Part shown: one piece after another, positions 51,240 through 60,985 of the stretch
Layout: each line of letters starts with the position of its first letter
How positions within the stretch are numbered: the first letter of the stretch is position 1
DNA from: Bacillota bacterium
Lineage (GTDB): Bacteria; Bacillota; Clostridia; Peptostreptococcales; Anaerovoracaceae
Reading direction: 5' to 3'
DNA length: 64,000 bases
NCBI GenBank assembly: GCA_029101005.1
Contig: JAQXQE010000010.1
Coordinates: forward strand, 62,001-126,000
The notes under the pieces: generated by a model
What the model was told of the DNA's origin: nothing
The model's database searches: none
What the model saw: the letters and a program-made list of their open reading frames with translations, nothing else
Position numbers and translations under genes: made by a program

Positions 51240-51851
51240 ATGAAACAGACTCTATATTTGATCAGACATGGACATACTGAAGGAACAGAGCAGAAGCTTG
51301 TATATGGCTGGACTGAACTTTCTCTCAGCGAAGACGGCAGCCGAGAGCTTGCTGAACTCAGAGAAGCGGACATCTATCCATCTGTAGAGGGGGCAAGACT
51401 CTACACGAGCGGAATGCTCAGAACCGAGCAGACATTTGAGATAATCTTCGGAGACTTAGAGCACGAGAGAGTGCCTAGCCTCAAGGAGATTAATATGGGA
51501 ATCCACGAGATGCGACCATTCACCGAAGTAATTGCGGAGGACTGGGGTCGCGACTGGCTGTCAGGCAAGATGCCCGATCTTGAGATTGAGGGTGGCGAGA
51601 GTCAGAACCAGTTTGTTGCACGAGTTCAGAATGGTATGCGCGAAGTAATCGAGGACAACATCGGTGGAGATAATGAATCGATGATTGTTGTGTGTCACGG
51701 AGGCGTAATTGCTTTCATTATGGACGGACTCTTCCCTAATGGAGAATTGAGCGAATGGGAGTGGACGCCTTATCCTGGTCTCGGCTATGAAGTTGAACTC
51801 GAAGATGGCCGTCCGCTGGGATTCAAACCTATCGGCAAGCCATCAAAATAG
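51240..51851 (+). CDS. Histidine phosphatase (phosphoglycerate mutase-like)
   Basis: 203 aa. Catalytic LIRHGHTEG at residues 6-14, and the second His in VVCHGGV near 158. These act as phosphatases on sugar phosphates, cobalamin precursors or other compounds; role unknown. Start ATG 51240 follows GGAAGG; the gene lies just beyond the tRNA. Confidence 0.88.
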   Translation: MKQTLYLIRHGHTEGTEQKLVYGWTELSLSEDGSRELAELREADIYPSVEGARLYTSGMLRTEQTFEIIFGDLEHERVPSLKEINMGIHEMRPFTEVIAEDWGRDWLSGKMPDLEIEGGESQNQFVARVQNGMREVIEDNIGGDNESMIVVCHGGVIAFIMDGLFPNGELSEWEWTPYPGLGYEVELEDGRPLGFKPIGKPSK

Positions 51852-51920
51852 TATGATGCAGCCTTGTCAATGGCGAAAATTTCGTGTTGAGAAAAATTTT
51901 GTGAAATAACACAAAAACTA

Positions 51921-51949
51921 TTGACTCTTTGGAAAATGGATTGTATATT
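51921..51949 (+). promoter_or_regulatory. Promoter of the metNIQ leader
   Basis: TTGACT at 51921-51926 and TATATT at 51944-51949, spacing 17; start near 51957. Confidence 0.75.
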
Positions 51950-52001
51950 AGCAATAGATTAATTGTGCTTTGTATGATTTTGGAAAGGAGGAGCACTTCA
52001 C

Positions 52002-52076
52002 ATGACTACTAACAAGAAGATGATGATGGTAATGGGAATGATGGGCATGTGCATGTGCAGCCAAAACATAACGTAG
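52002..52076 (+). CDS. Methionine-rich leader peptide of metNIQ
   Basis: 24 codons with nine Met including the start, seven of them packed in MMMVMGMMGMCM, plus two Cys, then SQNIT and TAG. AAGGAGG at 51985-51991 gives a good ribosome site 10 bases upstream. A strong intrinsic terminator follows at 52142, and metN begins at 52201. This is the classical layout for a leader peptide whose translation measures the supply of its own amino acid, here for a methionine transporter. No S-box or T-box is seen. Confidence 0.8.
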   Translation: MTTNKKMMMVMGMMGMCMCSQNIT

Positions 52077-52141
52077 GTACAAGGATCTAACAGAATGCTG
52101 GATACTATCTATGATTTTTTTCGTAGGTGTGATTTTTAACT

Positions 52142-52175
52142 CGAGGCAGGTCGTTAGAACCTGCCTCGTTTTTTT
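52142..52175 (+). terminator. Attenuator terminator between leader peptide and metN
   Basis: CGAGGCAGGT (52142-52151) with ACCTGCCTCG (52159-52168), loop CGTTAGA, then seven T, 26 bases before the metN start. GTAGGT at the end of the leader ORF could pair with ACCTGC of the right arm, a weak candidate for the alternative fold. Confidence 0.88.
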
Positions 52176-52200
52176 ATCGACTATAGAAAGGGGAGTCAAA

Positions 52201-53229
52201 GTGAGCGAACACATTATCAGCTTACAGGGAGTAGCAAAGGAATTCGAAACAAAGAATGGTAAGGTTGCTGCTCTCAAAGGAATCGACCTGGACATCGAGC
52301 CGGGTGATGCATACGGAATAATCGGACTGTCAGGTGCAGGTAAGAGTACACTCGTAAGATGTATCAACCTGCTGGAGGAGCCAACAGAGGGAAAGGTCTT
52401 CTTCAACGGCAAGCTTCTGACAGGACTCAGCACAAAGGAGCTCAATCTTGAGAGAAGAAACATCGCGATGATCTTCCAGCAGTTCAACCTGCTGATGCAA
52501 AGAGATGCACTCGGCAATGTCTGCTTCCCGCTCGAGATTGCAGGAGTTCCAAAGAAGGAAGCGAGAGAGAAGGCAATGGACCTGCTGAGACTGGTAGATC
52601 TCGAGGACAGAGCTCACTCATATCCTTCTCAGATGTCAGGAGGACAGAAGCAGAGAGTTGGAATTGCAAGAGCTCTTGCAACTGACCCGAAGGTTCTCCT
52701 CTGCGATGAGGCAACAAGTGCACTCGACCCTAAGACAACTCGTTCAATCCTTGCTCTTCTGAAGAAGATCAACAAGGAGCTTGGAATCACACTCGTAGTA
52801 ATCACTCACGAGATGGATGTAATCAAGCAGGTTTGCAACAAGGTTGCAATCATCGAGAGCGGCGAGATCGTAGAGCGCGGCAACGTACAGGACATCTTCA
52901 CGAAGCCGAAATCTAACGCAGCAAGAAAGCTGTTTTTCCCAGCCGACGAGGGCAAGGAGGAGAGAAACCTTAAGGTATCTCACACACGCCGTGTAAGAAT
53001 CGCCTTCGGAGATGCGCACACATACGATCCAGTTGTTGCTAATATGATTCTCGAGTTCAAGGCACCGGTTAACATCCTCTACGCGGATATGGATGTGGTA
53101 GACGGAAGACAGAGAGGTCAGATGGTTATCTGCCTGTCAGATGACGAGGCTATCGCCGAGAAGCAGAAGGCATACCTCAAGGAACATAATGTAGATTACG
53201 TAGAAGTGGAAGAAGAGGAGGAAGAATAA
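52201..53229 (+). CDS. metN: Methionine ABC transporter ATP-binding protein MetN
   Basis: 342 aa. Walker A GLSGAGKST, signature MSGGQKQRVGIARALA, Walker B VLLCDEATSALDP, and a C-terminal NIL domain (RRVRIAFGDAHTYDPVVAN onwards) that senses methionine and inhibits transport. The start is GTG at 52201 with AAAGGGGAG upstream; upstream in-frame codons lie in the terminator. Overlaps metI by TAATG. Confidence 0.95.
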   Translation: MSEHIISLQGVAKEFETKNGKVAALKGIDLDIEPGDAYGIIGLSGAGKSTLVRCINLLEEPTEGKVFFNGKLLTGLSTKELNLERRNIAMIFQQFNLLMQRDALGNVCFPLEIAGVPKKEAREKAMDLLRLVDLEDRAHSYPSQMSGGQKQRVGIARALATDPKVLLCDEATSALDPKTTRSILALLKKINKELGITLVVITHEMDVIKQVCNKVAIIESGEIVERGNVQDIFTKPKSNAARKLFFPADEGKEERNLKVSHTRRVRIAFGDAHTYDPVVANMILEFKAPVNILYADMDVVDGRQRGQMVICLSDDEAIAEKQKAYLKEHNVDYVEVEEEEEE

Positions 53230-53888
53230 TGACAACACAGATACTTATCGGCCTTCTCTGGGAGGGCTTACTTCAGACCCTGGCAATGACACTCATCTCA
53301 ACACTGGTTGCATACGTAATCGGACTTCCAGTAGGTGTCAGCCTTATCCTCACTGACAAAGAGGGAATTCACCCAATCAGCTGGTACAACAAGGCTATGG
53401 GTTTCGTTGTAAATGTTATCCGTTCGGTTCCGTTCCTCATCCTCATGATCGCGCTGATGCCATACGTGAGACTCGTAATCGGAACAGGAATCGGAACACC
53501 AGCGACAATCGCTGTTCTGATTATCGCAGCTTGGCCATTCGTCGCAAGACTGGTTGAGCAGTCACTCAAGGAAGTTGATCCAGGAGTAATCGAGGCAGCT
53601 CAGTCACTTGGAGCTTCAACCTGGACAATCATCACTAAGGTAATGCTTCTCGAAGCAAGACCATCACTCCTCAATGGAGCGGCTGTTTCGACAATCACCA
53701 TTCTGGGTTACTCAGCAATGGCTGGAATCGTCGGAGGAGGCGGACTCGGAGACCTGGCAATCAAGTACGGTCTCTACCGTTATGAGACAACAATCATGTG
53801 GATCACAGTAGTGGTTCTCGTAATCCTGGTACAGATTCTCCAGGAGATCGGCGTTAAACTTGCACGTAAGCTTGATAACAGACTGTAA
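53229..53888 (+). CDS. metI: Methionine ABC transporter permease MetI
   Basis: 219 aa with five helices, and the EAA loop EAAQSLGASTWTIITKVMLLEARPS that contacts MetN. GGGGLGDLAIKYGLYRYE is the MetI C-terminal signature. Confidence 0.95.
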   Translation: MTTQILIGLLWEGLLQTLAMTLISTLVAYVIGLPVGVSLILTDKEGIHPISWYNKAMGFVVNVIRSVPFLILMIALMPYVRLVIGTGIGTPATIAVLIIAAWPFVARLVEQSLKEVDPGVIEAAQSLGASTWTIITKVMLLEARPSLLNGAAVSTITILGYSAMAGIVGGGGLGDLAIKYGLYRYETTIMWITVVVLVILVQILQEIGVKLARKLDNRL

Positions 53889-53926
53889 GAAACTAATTAA
53901 GGAAATATAGAAAGAAGGTACTAACA

Positions 53927-54739
53927 ATGAGAAACTTTAAGAGATTTGCTGGGCTTGCATTAGCCCTCGTGTTCGGACTTTGCCTCTTCACATCATGCGG
54001 AAGCTCAGATGATGAGAATGTAATCAAGGTTGCTGCTTGCCCAAGCCCACACGCTGAGGTGCTCGAGCAGATCAGCGATGTACTTGCAGAGGACGGATGG
54101 ACACTCGAGATCGTTGAGTTCGAAGACTACGTAAAGCCAAACCAGGCACTCACAGATGGAGATGTAGATGCTAACTACTTCCAGCACGTTCCATACCTCG
54201 ACCAGTACAATGAAGAGAACGGAACAGACATCGTTTCTGTAGCTGACGTACACTATGAGGCAATGGGAATCTACAAGTCACAGAGAAGTGCAATCTCAGA
54301 GCTCAAGTCAGGAGACAAGATTGGTGTTCCTAATGACGTAACAAACGAGGCAAGAGCTCTCCAGCTCCTCGAGGCAAACGGAGTAATCAAGCTCAGAGAC
54401 GGTGCTGGACTTACAGCAACAAAGGCAGATATCGTTGAGAACCCATACGGAATCGAGATCGTAGAGCTCGAGGCTGCTATCATCCCAACATCACTTCCAG
54501 ATCTCGCACTCGCAGTAATCAACGCTAACTACGCAATCGAGGCTGACATCATCGACACAGCAATCGCATTCGAGGCAGCTGATTCAGATGCAGCTCAGAC
54601 ATACGCAAACATCGTAGCATGCAGAGCAGGCGATGAGCAGAATGAGAAGATCCAGGCACTCGTAAAGGCTATCCAGAGCGAGACAGTAAAGAAGTACCTG
54701 ACAGAGAAATACAATGGAGTAATTCAGACTGTATTCTAG
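53927..54739 (+). CDS. metQ: Methionine-binding lipoprotein MetQ
   Basis: 270 aa NlpA family. Lipobox LFTSC (Cys24). Mature part has VKVAACPSPHAEVLEQI, VEFEDYVKPNQALTDGDVDANYFQH and IPNDVTNEARALQLLE-like motifs, typical of MetQ. Anchored outside the membrane, hands methionine to MetI. AGAAAGAAGG precedes the ATG. Last gene of the operon. Confidence 0.95.
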   Translation: MRNFKRFAGLALALVFGLCLFTSCGSSDDENVIKVAACPSPHAEVLEQISDVLAEDGWTLEIVEFEDYVKPNQALTDGDVDANYFQHVPYLDQYNEENGTDIVSVADVHYEAMGIYKSQRSAISELKSGDKIGVPNDVTNEARALQLLEANGVIKLRDGAGLTATKADIVENPYGIEIVELEAAIIPTSLPDLALAVINANYAIEADIIDTAIAFEAADSDAAQTYANIVACRAGDEQNEKIQALVKAIQSETVKKYLTEKYNGVIQTVF

Positions 54740-54784
54740 GCTGTATGACGTTCTCGTCGCTGGCCGTTAATACATAGCGACTCG

Positions 54785-54835
54785 AAGGGATTGGGGAACT
54801 TGATAAAGAGTATCAAGTTCCAGCCAATCCCTTTT
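54785..54835 (+). terminator. Intrinsic terminator of metNIQ
   Basis: Two-part stem: AAGGGATTGG (54785-54794) with CCAATCCCTT (54824-54833), and GAACTTGATA with TATCAAGTTC inside; TTTT follows. Confidence 0.88.
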
Positions 54836-54981
54836 CTCGTGAGCTATTTTAACGGCAGCAGCCCGTGCAAATTGCAAGCATCAGCCGACAGCCACGCCTT
54901 CCACTTCAATTCAACACATAAATGCGATATAATAATATGTCAAGTAATGTGTAGAGTTATGCTCAGGAGGCAAATGAATAT

Positions 54982-56241
54982 ATGACTGGACAGTTGATTA
55001 CTGTAGTGGCGCTGATGGTGCTCTCGTCCTTCTTCTCTGCGACGGAGACGGCGTTCACTTCATTCAACAGAATCAAGATTAAGAATATGGCGGCGGATGA
55101 CCACAAGGTTGCTGCGCTGGTTATGAGACTTGATGAGGATTACGACAAGTTGCTGTCGACAATCCTGGTTGGTAATAATATCGCGAATATTTGCATGACA
55201 TCAGTTGCGACAGTAATGTGCATCAATCTCTATGGAGAGAATAAGGGTGCGACTATTGCGACAATGGCGGTGACGATTGCCGTGCTGGTCTTTGGTGAGA
55301 TATCGCCGAAGAGCCTAGCGAAGGAGCACGCGGACGGATTCGTGCTCTTTGCTGCGAGAATCATTAACTTGATGGTAGTTGTGCTGACGCCGGTAACGAT
55401 AGTTTTCCATGCGCTGCAGAAGCTGCTGATCAAGCTCTTCAGCAATAAGAACGATAAGTCGTTCAACGAGGATGAGCTGATTACCATCGTTGAGGAGGCG
55501 GCGACTGAGGGAACACTCGGTGCGGAGCAGAGTGAACTGATTACTAATGCGATTGAGTTCAACGACCTAGAGGCGATTGATGTAATTACGCCAAGAGTAG
55601 ATATCGTAGCGATTGAGAAGGGCACTGAGCCATATGAGATTCAGGATACCTTCAAGGATTCAGGCCTGTCGAGACTGCCGGTGTATGAGGATGATATCGA
55701 CAACATCATCGGAGTTCTGAATTACAAAGATTTCTATAATAATGAAATAACATCCCCTGAGGATGTGGATGCATATGTTAAGCCGGTTGCTTATGTTGCT
55801 CAGTCGATTAAGGCTTCGGTGCTGCTTAAGAAGATGCAGCTGATGAAGACGCACATCGCAATCGTTGTCGATGAGTACGGTGGAACAATGGGACTGGTAA
55901 CGATGGAGGACATCATCGAGGAGATTGTCGGCAAAATCTACGATGAACACGATGCTGTCGAGCTCAGGGACGTTACGCCTATAGGCAACAATGCCTTTAC
56001 CGTGGCTGGCGGAGCGAACCTCGAGAAATTCTTCGAGCTTTTCGACGAAGAGATAGACGCGGATGCAACGACCATCAACGGATGGATTATGATAATGCTC
56101 GACAGACTGCCTGAGCAGGGCGACCACTTCGTGTATGAGTCGAAGCACAAACTTTTCTATGTAAGGGTGACAAAGGCGGACAGCAGACGTGCGCTGATGT
56201 CGTACATCAAAGTTGAAGATAAACCGGATGAAGACGAGTAG
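54982..56241 (+). CDS. HlyC/CorC-family (CNNM) membrane transport protein
   Basis: 419 aa. DUF21 membrane domain (helices about 5-25, 60-80, 95-115, 130-150), tandem CBS domains (about 205-330), and a C-terminal CorC_HlyC domain. Related to Mg or Co transport proteins, and to proteins once called hemolysins. Not a toxin by this evidence. Start ATG 54982. Confidence 0.92.
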   Translation: MTGQLITVVALMVLSSFFSATETAFTSFNRIKIKNMAADDHKVAALVMRLDEDYDKLLSTILVGNNIANICMTSVATVMCINLYGENKGATIATMAVTIAVLVFGEISPKSLAKEHADGFVLFAARIINLMVVVLTPVTIVFHALQKLLIKLFSNKNDKSFNEDELITIVEEAATEGTLGAEQSELITNAIEFNDLEAIDVITPRVDIVAIEKGTEPYEIQDTFKDSGLSRLPVYEDDIDNIIGVLNYKDFYNNEITSPEDVDAYVKPVAYVAQSIKASVLLKKMQLMKTHIAIVVDEYGGTMGLVTMEDIIEEIVGKIYDEHDAVELRDVTPIGNNAFTVAGGANLEKFFELFDEEIDADATTINGWIMIMLDRLPEQGDHFVYESKHKLFYVRVTKADSRRALMSYIKVEDKPDEDE

Positions 56242-56259
56242 TCGGAAGGGAGTTCAGAT

Positions 56260-59016
56260 ATGGGTTTAATGGAGAAGATCTTCGGTGATCTCAATGCGAA
56301 AGAGGTCAAGAAGGTTGAGAAGATTGTAGACAGAATTGAGGCATACGATGAGGCTATGCAGGCGCTCAGCGATGATGAGCTCAAGGCGAAGACGCAGGAG
56401 TTCAAGGACAGACTCGCTGAGGGTGAGACTCTCGACGACATTCTGCCTGAGGCATATGCTGTATGCCGTGAGGGTGCTTGGAGAAGCCTCGGCATGAAGC
56501 ATTTCCGCGTGCAGCTTATCGGTGGTGTAGTTCTACATCAGGGCCGTATCTCTGAGATGAAGACTGGAGAAGGTAAAACTCTTGTGGCTACTCTGCCAGC
56601 ATACCTTAATGCGCTTGAGGGTAAGGGTGTGCACGTTGTTACTGTTAACGACTACCTCGCAAAGCGTGATGCTGACTGGATGGGCAAGCTGTACAACTTC
56701 CTCGGCCTCAGCGTAGGCTGCGTAATTCACGCTGTTCAGGGTGCAGATAGAAAAGCCGCATACAGAGCGGACATCACATACGGTACTAACAACGAGTTCG
56801 GTTTCGATTACCTGAGAGACAACATGGTTACATATAAGGATCAGCTCACTCAGAGAGATCTGAACTTTGCTATCGTCGACGAGGTCGACTCAATCCTCAT
56901 CGATGAGGCGAGAACTCCGCTGATCATCTCCGGAAGAGGCGTTGATTCAAGTGAGATGTACCGCAAGGCGAATACTTTCGTTCGCACACTTTCCGAGGAG
57001 ACAGATTACAGAGTTGAAGAGAAGGACAATCAGATCTCACTGACGGATGACGGAGTAGAGCTCTGCGAGCGCTATTTTGGAATCGAGAACTTCTCAGATC
57101 CAGACAATATGGAGCTCAACCACTATGTAATGCAGGCTCTCCGTGCTAACTACCTCATGAAGAAGGACGTTGACTACATCGTTAACGATGGCGAGATTCT
57201 CATCGTCGACGAGTTCACAGGTCGTATTATGTACGGTAGAAGATTCAGCAACGGACTTCATCAGGCTATCGAGGCTAAGGAGAAGGTAACTGTTCGCGCG
57301 GAGTCAAAGACACTGGCAACAATCACTCTCCAGAACTACTTCAGAATGTATAACAAGCTGGCTGGAATGACTGGTACAGCTAAGACAGAGGAAGACGAGT
57401 TCCGTGACATCTACAATATGGACGTAGTCGTAATCCCAACAAATAAGGGTATCGCAAGAATCGACAACGACGATGCTATCTACGCTCACCAGAAGGGAAA
57501 GTACAAGGCAATCGTTGATGCCGTTTGCGAGGCTCACGAGAAAGGTCAGCCTGTTCTGGTCGGCACAATTTCAATCGAGACATCAGAGCTCCTCAGCAAT
57601 ATGCTCTCCAAGAGAGGTGTTAAGCACAACGTACTGAATGCTAAGCACCATGAGCGCGAGGCTGAGATTGTAGCTGAGGCAGGACGTAAGGGTGCGGTAA
57701 CAATCGCGACTAACATGGCCGGAAGAGGAACAGATATCATCCTCGGAGGTAACGCGGACTTTGAGGCAAGACAGATTATGCGCCAGAATGATTTTACCTC
57801 TGATCAGATTGCATTCGCGACTGGCGTAGGCGAGAGCGATGACGAGGAGAAGATCAAGGCAAGAGCAACATACCTCATGCTCGTAGACCAGCTCAAGAAG
57901 GAGCGTCTCGCTGAGCAGGAGGAGGTTAAATCCCTCGGCGGTCTCTGCATCATCGGTACTGAGCGACACGAGTCACGTCGTATCGACAATCAGCTGAGAG
58001 GACGTTCTGGACGTCAGGGAGACCCTGGTGAGACAAGATTCTACATCTCTCTTGAGGACGATCTGATGAGACTCTTCGGTGGAGACAGAATGCAGGCAAT
58101 CATGCAGAGAGTCGGCATGGACGAGGACGATGCACTTGAGGCAGGAATGCTCTCAAAGTCAATCGAGTCAGCTCAGAAAAAGGTCGAGGGCAAGAACTTC
58201 GGTATCCGTAAATACGTTCTCCAGTACGACAACGTAATGAACAAGCAGCGTGAGATCATCTACTCACAGCGCCGCATGGTGCTTGATGGAGAGAATCTCC
58301 GCGATTACATCCGCAACATGACGATTGAGCTCATCGACGGAATCATCGATCCAGTTGTTATGGAGTCCAAGTACGCAGAGGAGTGGGATTTCGAGGGAGC
58401 ATTCCGCGACTTCGAGCAGATCACACCTGCATTCAAGGGCAGACTATCATACACTGACGAGGACAAGCAGTTCCTGACTGCAGAGGAGTTCAAGGAAGAT
58501 GTATACAAGATTTTCGATGAAATCTATGCTGAGAAGGAAGCAGAGGTTGGCGAGGAGCATATGCGTGAGGTAGAGCGAATGGTTCTCCTCCGTGTAGTAG
58601 ACAATCGCTGGATGGATCACATCGATGCAATGGATCAGCTCAAGAGCGGAATCGGTCTCCGCGGACTCGGACAGCAGGACCCAGCTGTTGCATACGCACA
58701 GGAAGGTTTCGCAATGTTCGAAGAGATGGTTGCCGACATCAGAGAAGAGACTGTTCGCTTCTGCTACAACGTAACAGTTACAACTAACGTTGAGCGTCGC
58801 AACATCGTAAGCGGTCAAAGCAAGGCTTCAAAGGAAGAGTACAAGGACGACACAGCAGCACAGGGTCGCTACTCAAATGGACCAGCTGCAGCTCCAAAGG
58901 CTTCCAAGACAGGCAAGCAGGAGACAGTTCACCGCGACGAGCCAAAGGTAGGCAGAAATGATCCTTGCCCATGTGGTTCCGGTAAGAAGTACAAGAACTG
59001 CTGTGGCCGCCAGTAG
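56260..59016 (+). CDS. secA: Preprotein translocase ATPase SecA
   Basis: 918 aa. Walker A MKTGEGKT near 104-111, [20 protein letters not shown] motif [22 protein letters not shown] motif, [18 protein letters not shown] region, and the C-terminal zinc [18 protein letters not shown]. It drives export through SecYEG. GGAAGGGAG precedes ATG 56260. prfB follows, the common secA-prfB order. Confidence 0.98.
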   Translation: MGLMEKIFGDLNAKEVKKVEKIVDRIEAYDEAMQALSDDELKAKTQEFKDRLAEGETLDDILPEAYAVCREGAWRSLGMKHFRVQLIGGVVLHQGRISEMKTGEGKTLVATLPAYLNALEGKGVHVVTVNDYLAKRDADWMGKLYNFLGLSVGCVIHAVQGADRKAAYRADITYGTNNEFGFDYLRDNMVTYKDQLTQRDLNFAIVDEVDSILIDEARTPLIISGRGVDSSEMYRKANTFVRTLSEETDYRVEEKDNQISLTDDGVELCERYFGIENFSDPDNMELNHYVMQALRANYLMKKDVDYIVNDGEILIVDEFTGRIMYGRRFSNGLHQAIEAKEKVTVRAESKTLATITLQNYFRMYNKLAGMTGTAKTEEDEFRDIYNMDVVVIPTNKGIARIDNDDAIYAHQKGKYKAIVDAVCEAHEKGQPVLVGTISIETSELLSNMLSKRGVKHNVLNAKHHEREAEIVAEAGRKGAVTIATNMAGRGTDIILGGNADFEARQIMRQNDFTSDQIAFATGVGESDDEEKIKARATYLMLVDQLKKERLAEQEEVKSLGGLCIIGTERHESRRIDNQLRGRSGRQGDPGETRFYISLEDDLMRLFGGDRMQAIMQRVGMDEDDALEAGMLSKSIESAQKKVEGKNFGIRKYVLQYDNVMNKQREIIYSQRRMVLDGENLRDYIRNMTIELIDGIIDPVVMESKYAEEWDFEGAFRDFEQITPAFKGRLSYTDEDKQFLTAEEFKEDVYKIFDEIYAEKEAEVGEEHMREVERMVLLRVVDNRWMDHIDAMDQLKSGIGLRGLGQQDPAVAYAQEGFAMFEEMVADIREETVRFCYNVTVTTNVERRNIVSGQSKASKEEYKDDTAAQGRYSNGPAAAPKASKTGKQETVHRDEPKVGRNDPCPCGSGKKYKNCCGRQ

Positions 59017-59042
59017 TTGGCTTTCGTAATATTTGCAATGAT

Positions 59043-59064
59043 AAGGGGCTCGGACGAGCCCCTT
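59043..59064 (+). terminator. Hairpin between secA and prfB
   Basis: AAGGGGCTC (59043-59051) with GAGCCCCTT (59056-59064). No long T run; partial terminator possible. Confidence 0.5.
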
Positions 59065-59165
59065 CGCACGCGCTTGCGCCCGTATGCGTCGAGAGGATTA
59101 CTATGGTTCGCCGAGGGCTCCGCGGAGCACTATCACAACAGAAAGAACAAAGACAGGACATCAAT

Positions 59166-60270
59166 ATGCTCGAATTACAGAATATTAAGAGTGAACTTCC
59201 AGCTAAGCTCGCTGAGCTTGCGGAGGTGAGGAGGTATCTTTGACCTGGATGCATGCAAGTCAAAGATAGAAGATATGGAGAAGGCTACGCTTGCAGAAGG
59301 CTTCTGGGATAAGCCTGATAAGGCGCAGAATCTCCTCAAGGAGAAGAAAAGACTGGAGAACCGCATCAGCGAGTTCCAGCGCATCGAGGATGGTTTCAAC
59401 GAAGTTGAGGACTTGATTGAGATTGCGATTGAACTTGAGGAAGAGGGCTCCGTCAAAGATATAGAGAGGCAGTACAACACGCTTTGCGAGGAGATGGAGA
59501 ATCTCAAGATGTCGACCTTGCTCAACGGTAAGTATGACGGCAACGATGCGATTCTCTCGATTCACGCGGGAACTGGAGGAGTTGATGCCATGGACTGGGC
59601 CGAGATGCTCGAGAGAATGTATCTCAGATACTGCGAGCGCAAGGGCTTCAAGACAAAGATACTTGATCTGCAGGACGATACGGCGGCGGGAATCAAGAGC
59701 TGCACAATTCAGATTCAAGGTGAGAATGCCTTCGGAATGCTCAAGTCCGAGCAGGGTGTTCACAGACTCGTAAGAATCTCTCCGTTCAATTCCATGGGTA
59801 AAAGACAGACGTCTTTCGCGGCAGTTGACGTAGTTCCGGAGATGGATGGCCTTGAAGTCGAGATTAATCCAAACGACCTGAAGATCGATACCTATCGAAG
59901 CAGCGGAGCGGGCGGACAGTCAGTTAACACAACGGACTCGGCAGTTCGAATCACGCACCTTCCGACAGGAATTGTGGTAACCTGCCAGAATGAGAGATCG
60001 CAGATCAGGAATAGGGAAGTTGCGATGAAGATCCTCGCGTCGAAGCTGATGCAGATTGCAGAGCAGGAGCACAAGGACAACCTCAACGAACTTAGAGGTG
60101 ACATGAACATGGCGACATGGGGATCGCAGATCAGGAACTACGTTTTCCAGCCATACACAATGGTCAAGGATACGAGAACTGGCGCTGAGGTTACGAACGT
60201 AGAGTCCGTAATGGACGGCAATATTGATATTTTCATACGCGCGAAGCTATCACAGGACGCAAGCGTGTAG
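59166..60270 (+). CDS. prfB: Peptide chain release factor 2 with programmed +1 frameshift
   Basis: Frame one starts ATG 59166 (MLELQNIKSELPAKLAELAEVRRYL), 25 codons, and meets TGA at 59241-59243 in CTT-TGA-C; skipping T59241 continues as DLDACKSKIEDMEK to 60270, in all about 367 aa. An internal AGGAGG (59229-59234) lies just before the shift site, as in the RF2 autoregulation element. Domain 2 contains the UGA/UAA-reading tripeptide region (SPFNSMGKRQTSFAAVDV) and GGQ motif is at SGAGGQSVNTTDSAVRITHLPTG. RF2 levels control its own frameshift. Confidence 0.96.
59229..59244 (+). promoter_or_regulatory. RF2 frameshift element
   Basis: AGGAGG, TAT, CTT, TGA, C: internal Shine-Dalgarno, slippery CTT and stop with following C, all at the expected spacing. 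Confidence 0.9.
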
Positions 60271-60281
60271 GAGAGGTGGAT

Positions 60282-60944
60282 ATGAGAAAACCATATATTT
60301 TCTTCGATTTCGACGGCACACTGATGAACACTAACGACATCATCATCGCGTCATGGAATCATACAGCGAAGCATTATCTCGGACATGAGCTGGACACAGA
60401 CGAGATTCTGAGAACCTTCGGCGAGACAATCAGATATACAGTGCAGCATTTCTTCCCTGGGGTTGATGTGGACGAGGCGGTTAACTGCTACAGAGCATAT
60501 CAGGAGGAGAACTATGTAGGTAGCATCAATCTCTTTGATGGAGTTAGGGAGATGCTCGATGAGCTTATTGCGAAGGGCTATAAGCTCGCAATCGTGACAT
60601 CGAGAACTCGCAACACAAGTATGGACTATATCGACCTGCTTGGAATAAGAGATCTGTTCGAGGTCTTCATCACCTGCGATGACACTCCAGTTCACAAGCC
60701 TGAGCCTAAGCCGCTCGATATGGCCATCGAGCAGATGGAGGAGAAGCTCCGTAAGACAATCAGCAAAGATGAGTGCATCATGATTGGCGACACCAAGTTC
60801 GACATCGGCTGTGGCAACAATGCCGGCGTTGACACAGTGCTCGTTGACTGGAGCCATCCAATCGACGAGTCCGCAATAACAGAACTCGGTTTCAAGGCAG
60901 ATTACAGAATAAGCACACCAACAGAACTGCTGGATATCGTATAG
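60282..60944 (+). CDS. HAD-family phosphatase (phosphoglycolate phosphatase/PpaX type)
   Basis: 220 aa. Motif I FFDFDGTLMNTN with both Asp, motif II TSRT, motif III and IV K and GDTKFDIGCGNNAGVDTVLVDW. Cap C1 type. Substrate may be phosphoglycolate or pyrophosphate. The start 60282 has GGAGAGG upstream; 11 bases from prfB. Confidence 0.9.
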   Translation: MRKPYIFFDFDGTLMNTNDIIIASWNHTAKHYLGHELDTDEILRTFGETIRYTVQHFFPGVDVDEAVNCYRAYQEENYVGSINLFDGVREMLDELIAKGYKLAIVTSRTRNTSMDYIDLLGIRDLFEVFITCDDTPVHKPEPKPLDMAIEQMEEKLRKTISKDECIMIGDTKFDIGCGNNAGVDTVLVDWSHPIDESAITELGFKADYRISTPTELLDIV

Positions 60945-60948
60945 CAAA

Positions 60949-60979
60949 AAAACGCAGTTGGAATAACCAACTGCGTTTT
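60949..60979 (+). terminator. Bidirectional intrinsic terminator
   Basis: AAAACGCAGTTGG (60949-60961) with CCAACTGCGTTTT (60967-60979). Confidence 0.9.
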
Positions 60980-60985
60980 GTATTA

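Noticed and set aside
51957..52200. S-box or T-box upstream of metN
   Set aside because: No SAM-I core or T-box TGG motif could be found; the Met-rich ORF plus terminator explains the layout better.
54982..56241. Hemolysin toxin
   Set aside because: The HlyC/CorC name is historical; DUF21 and CBS domains indicate a transport or ion-homeostasis protein.
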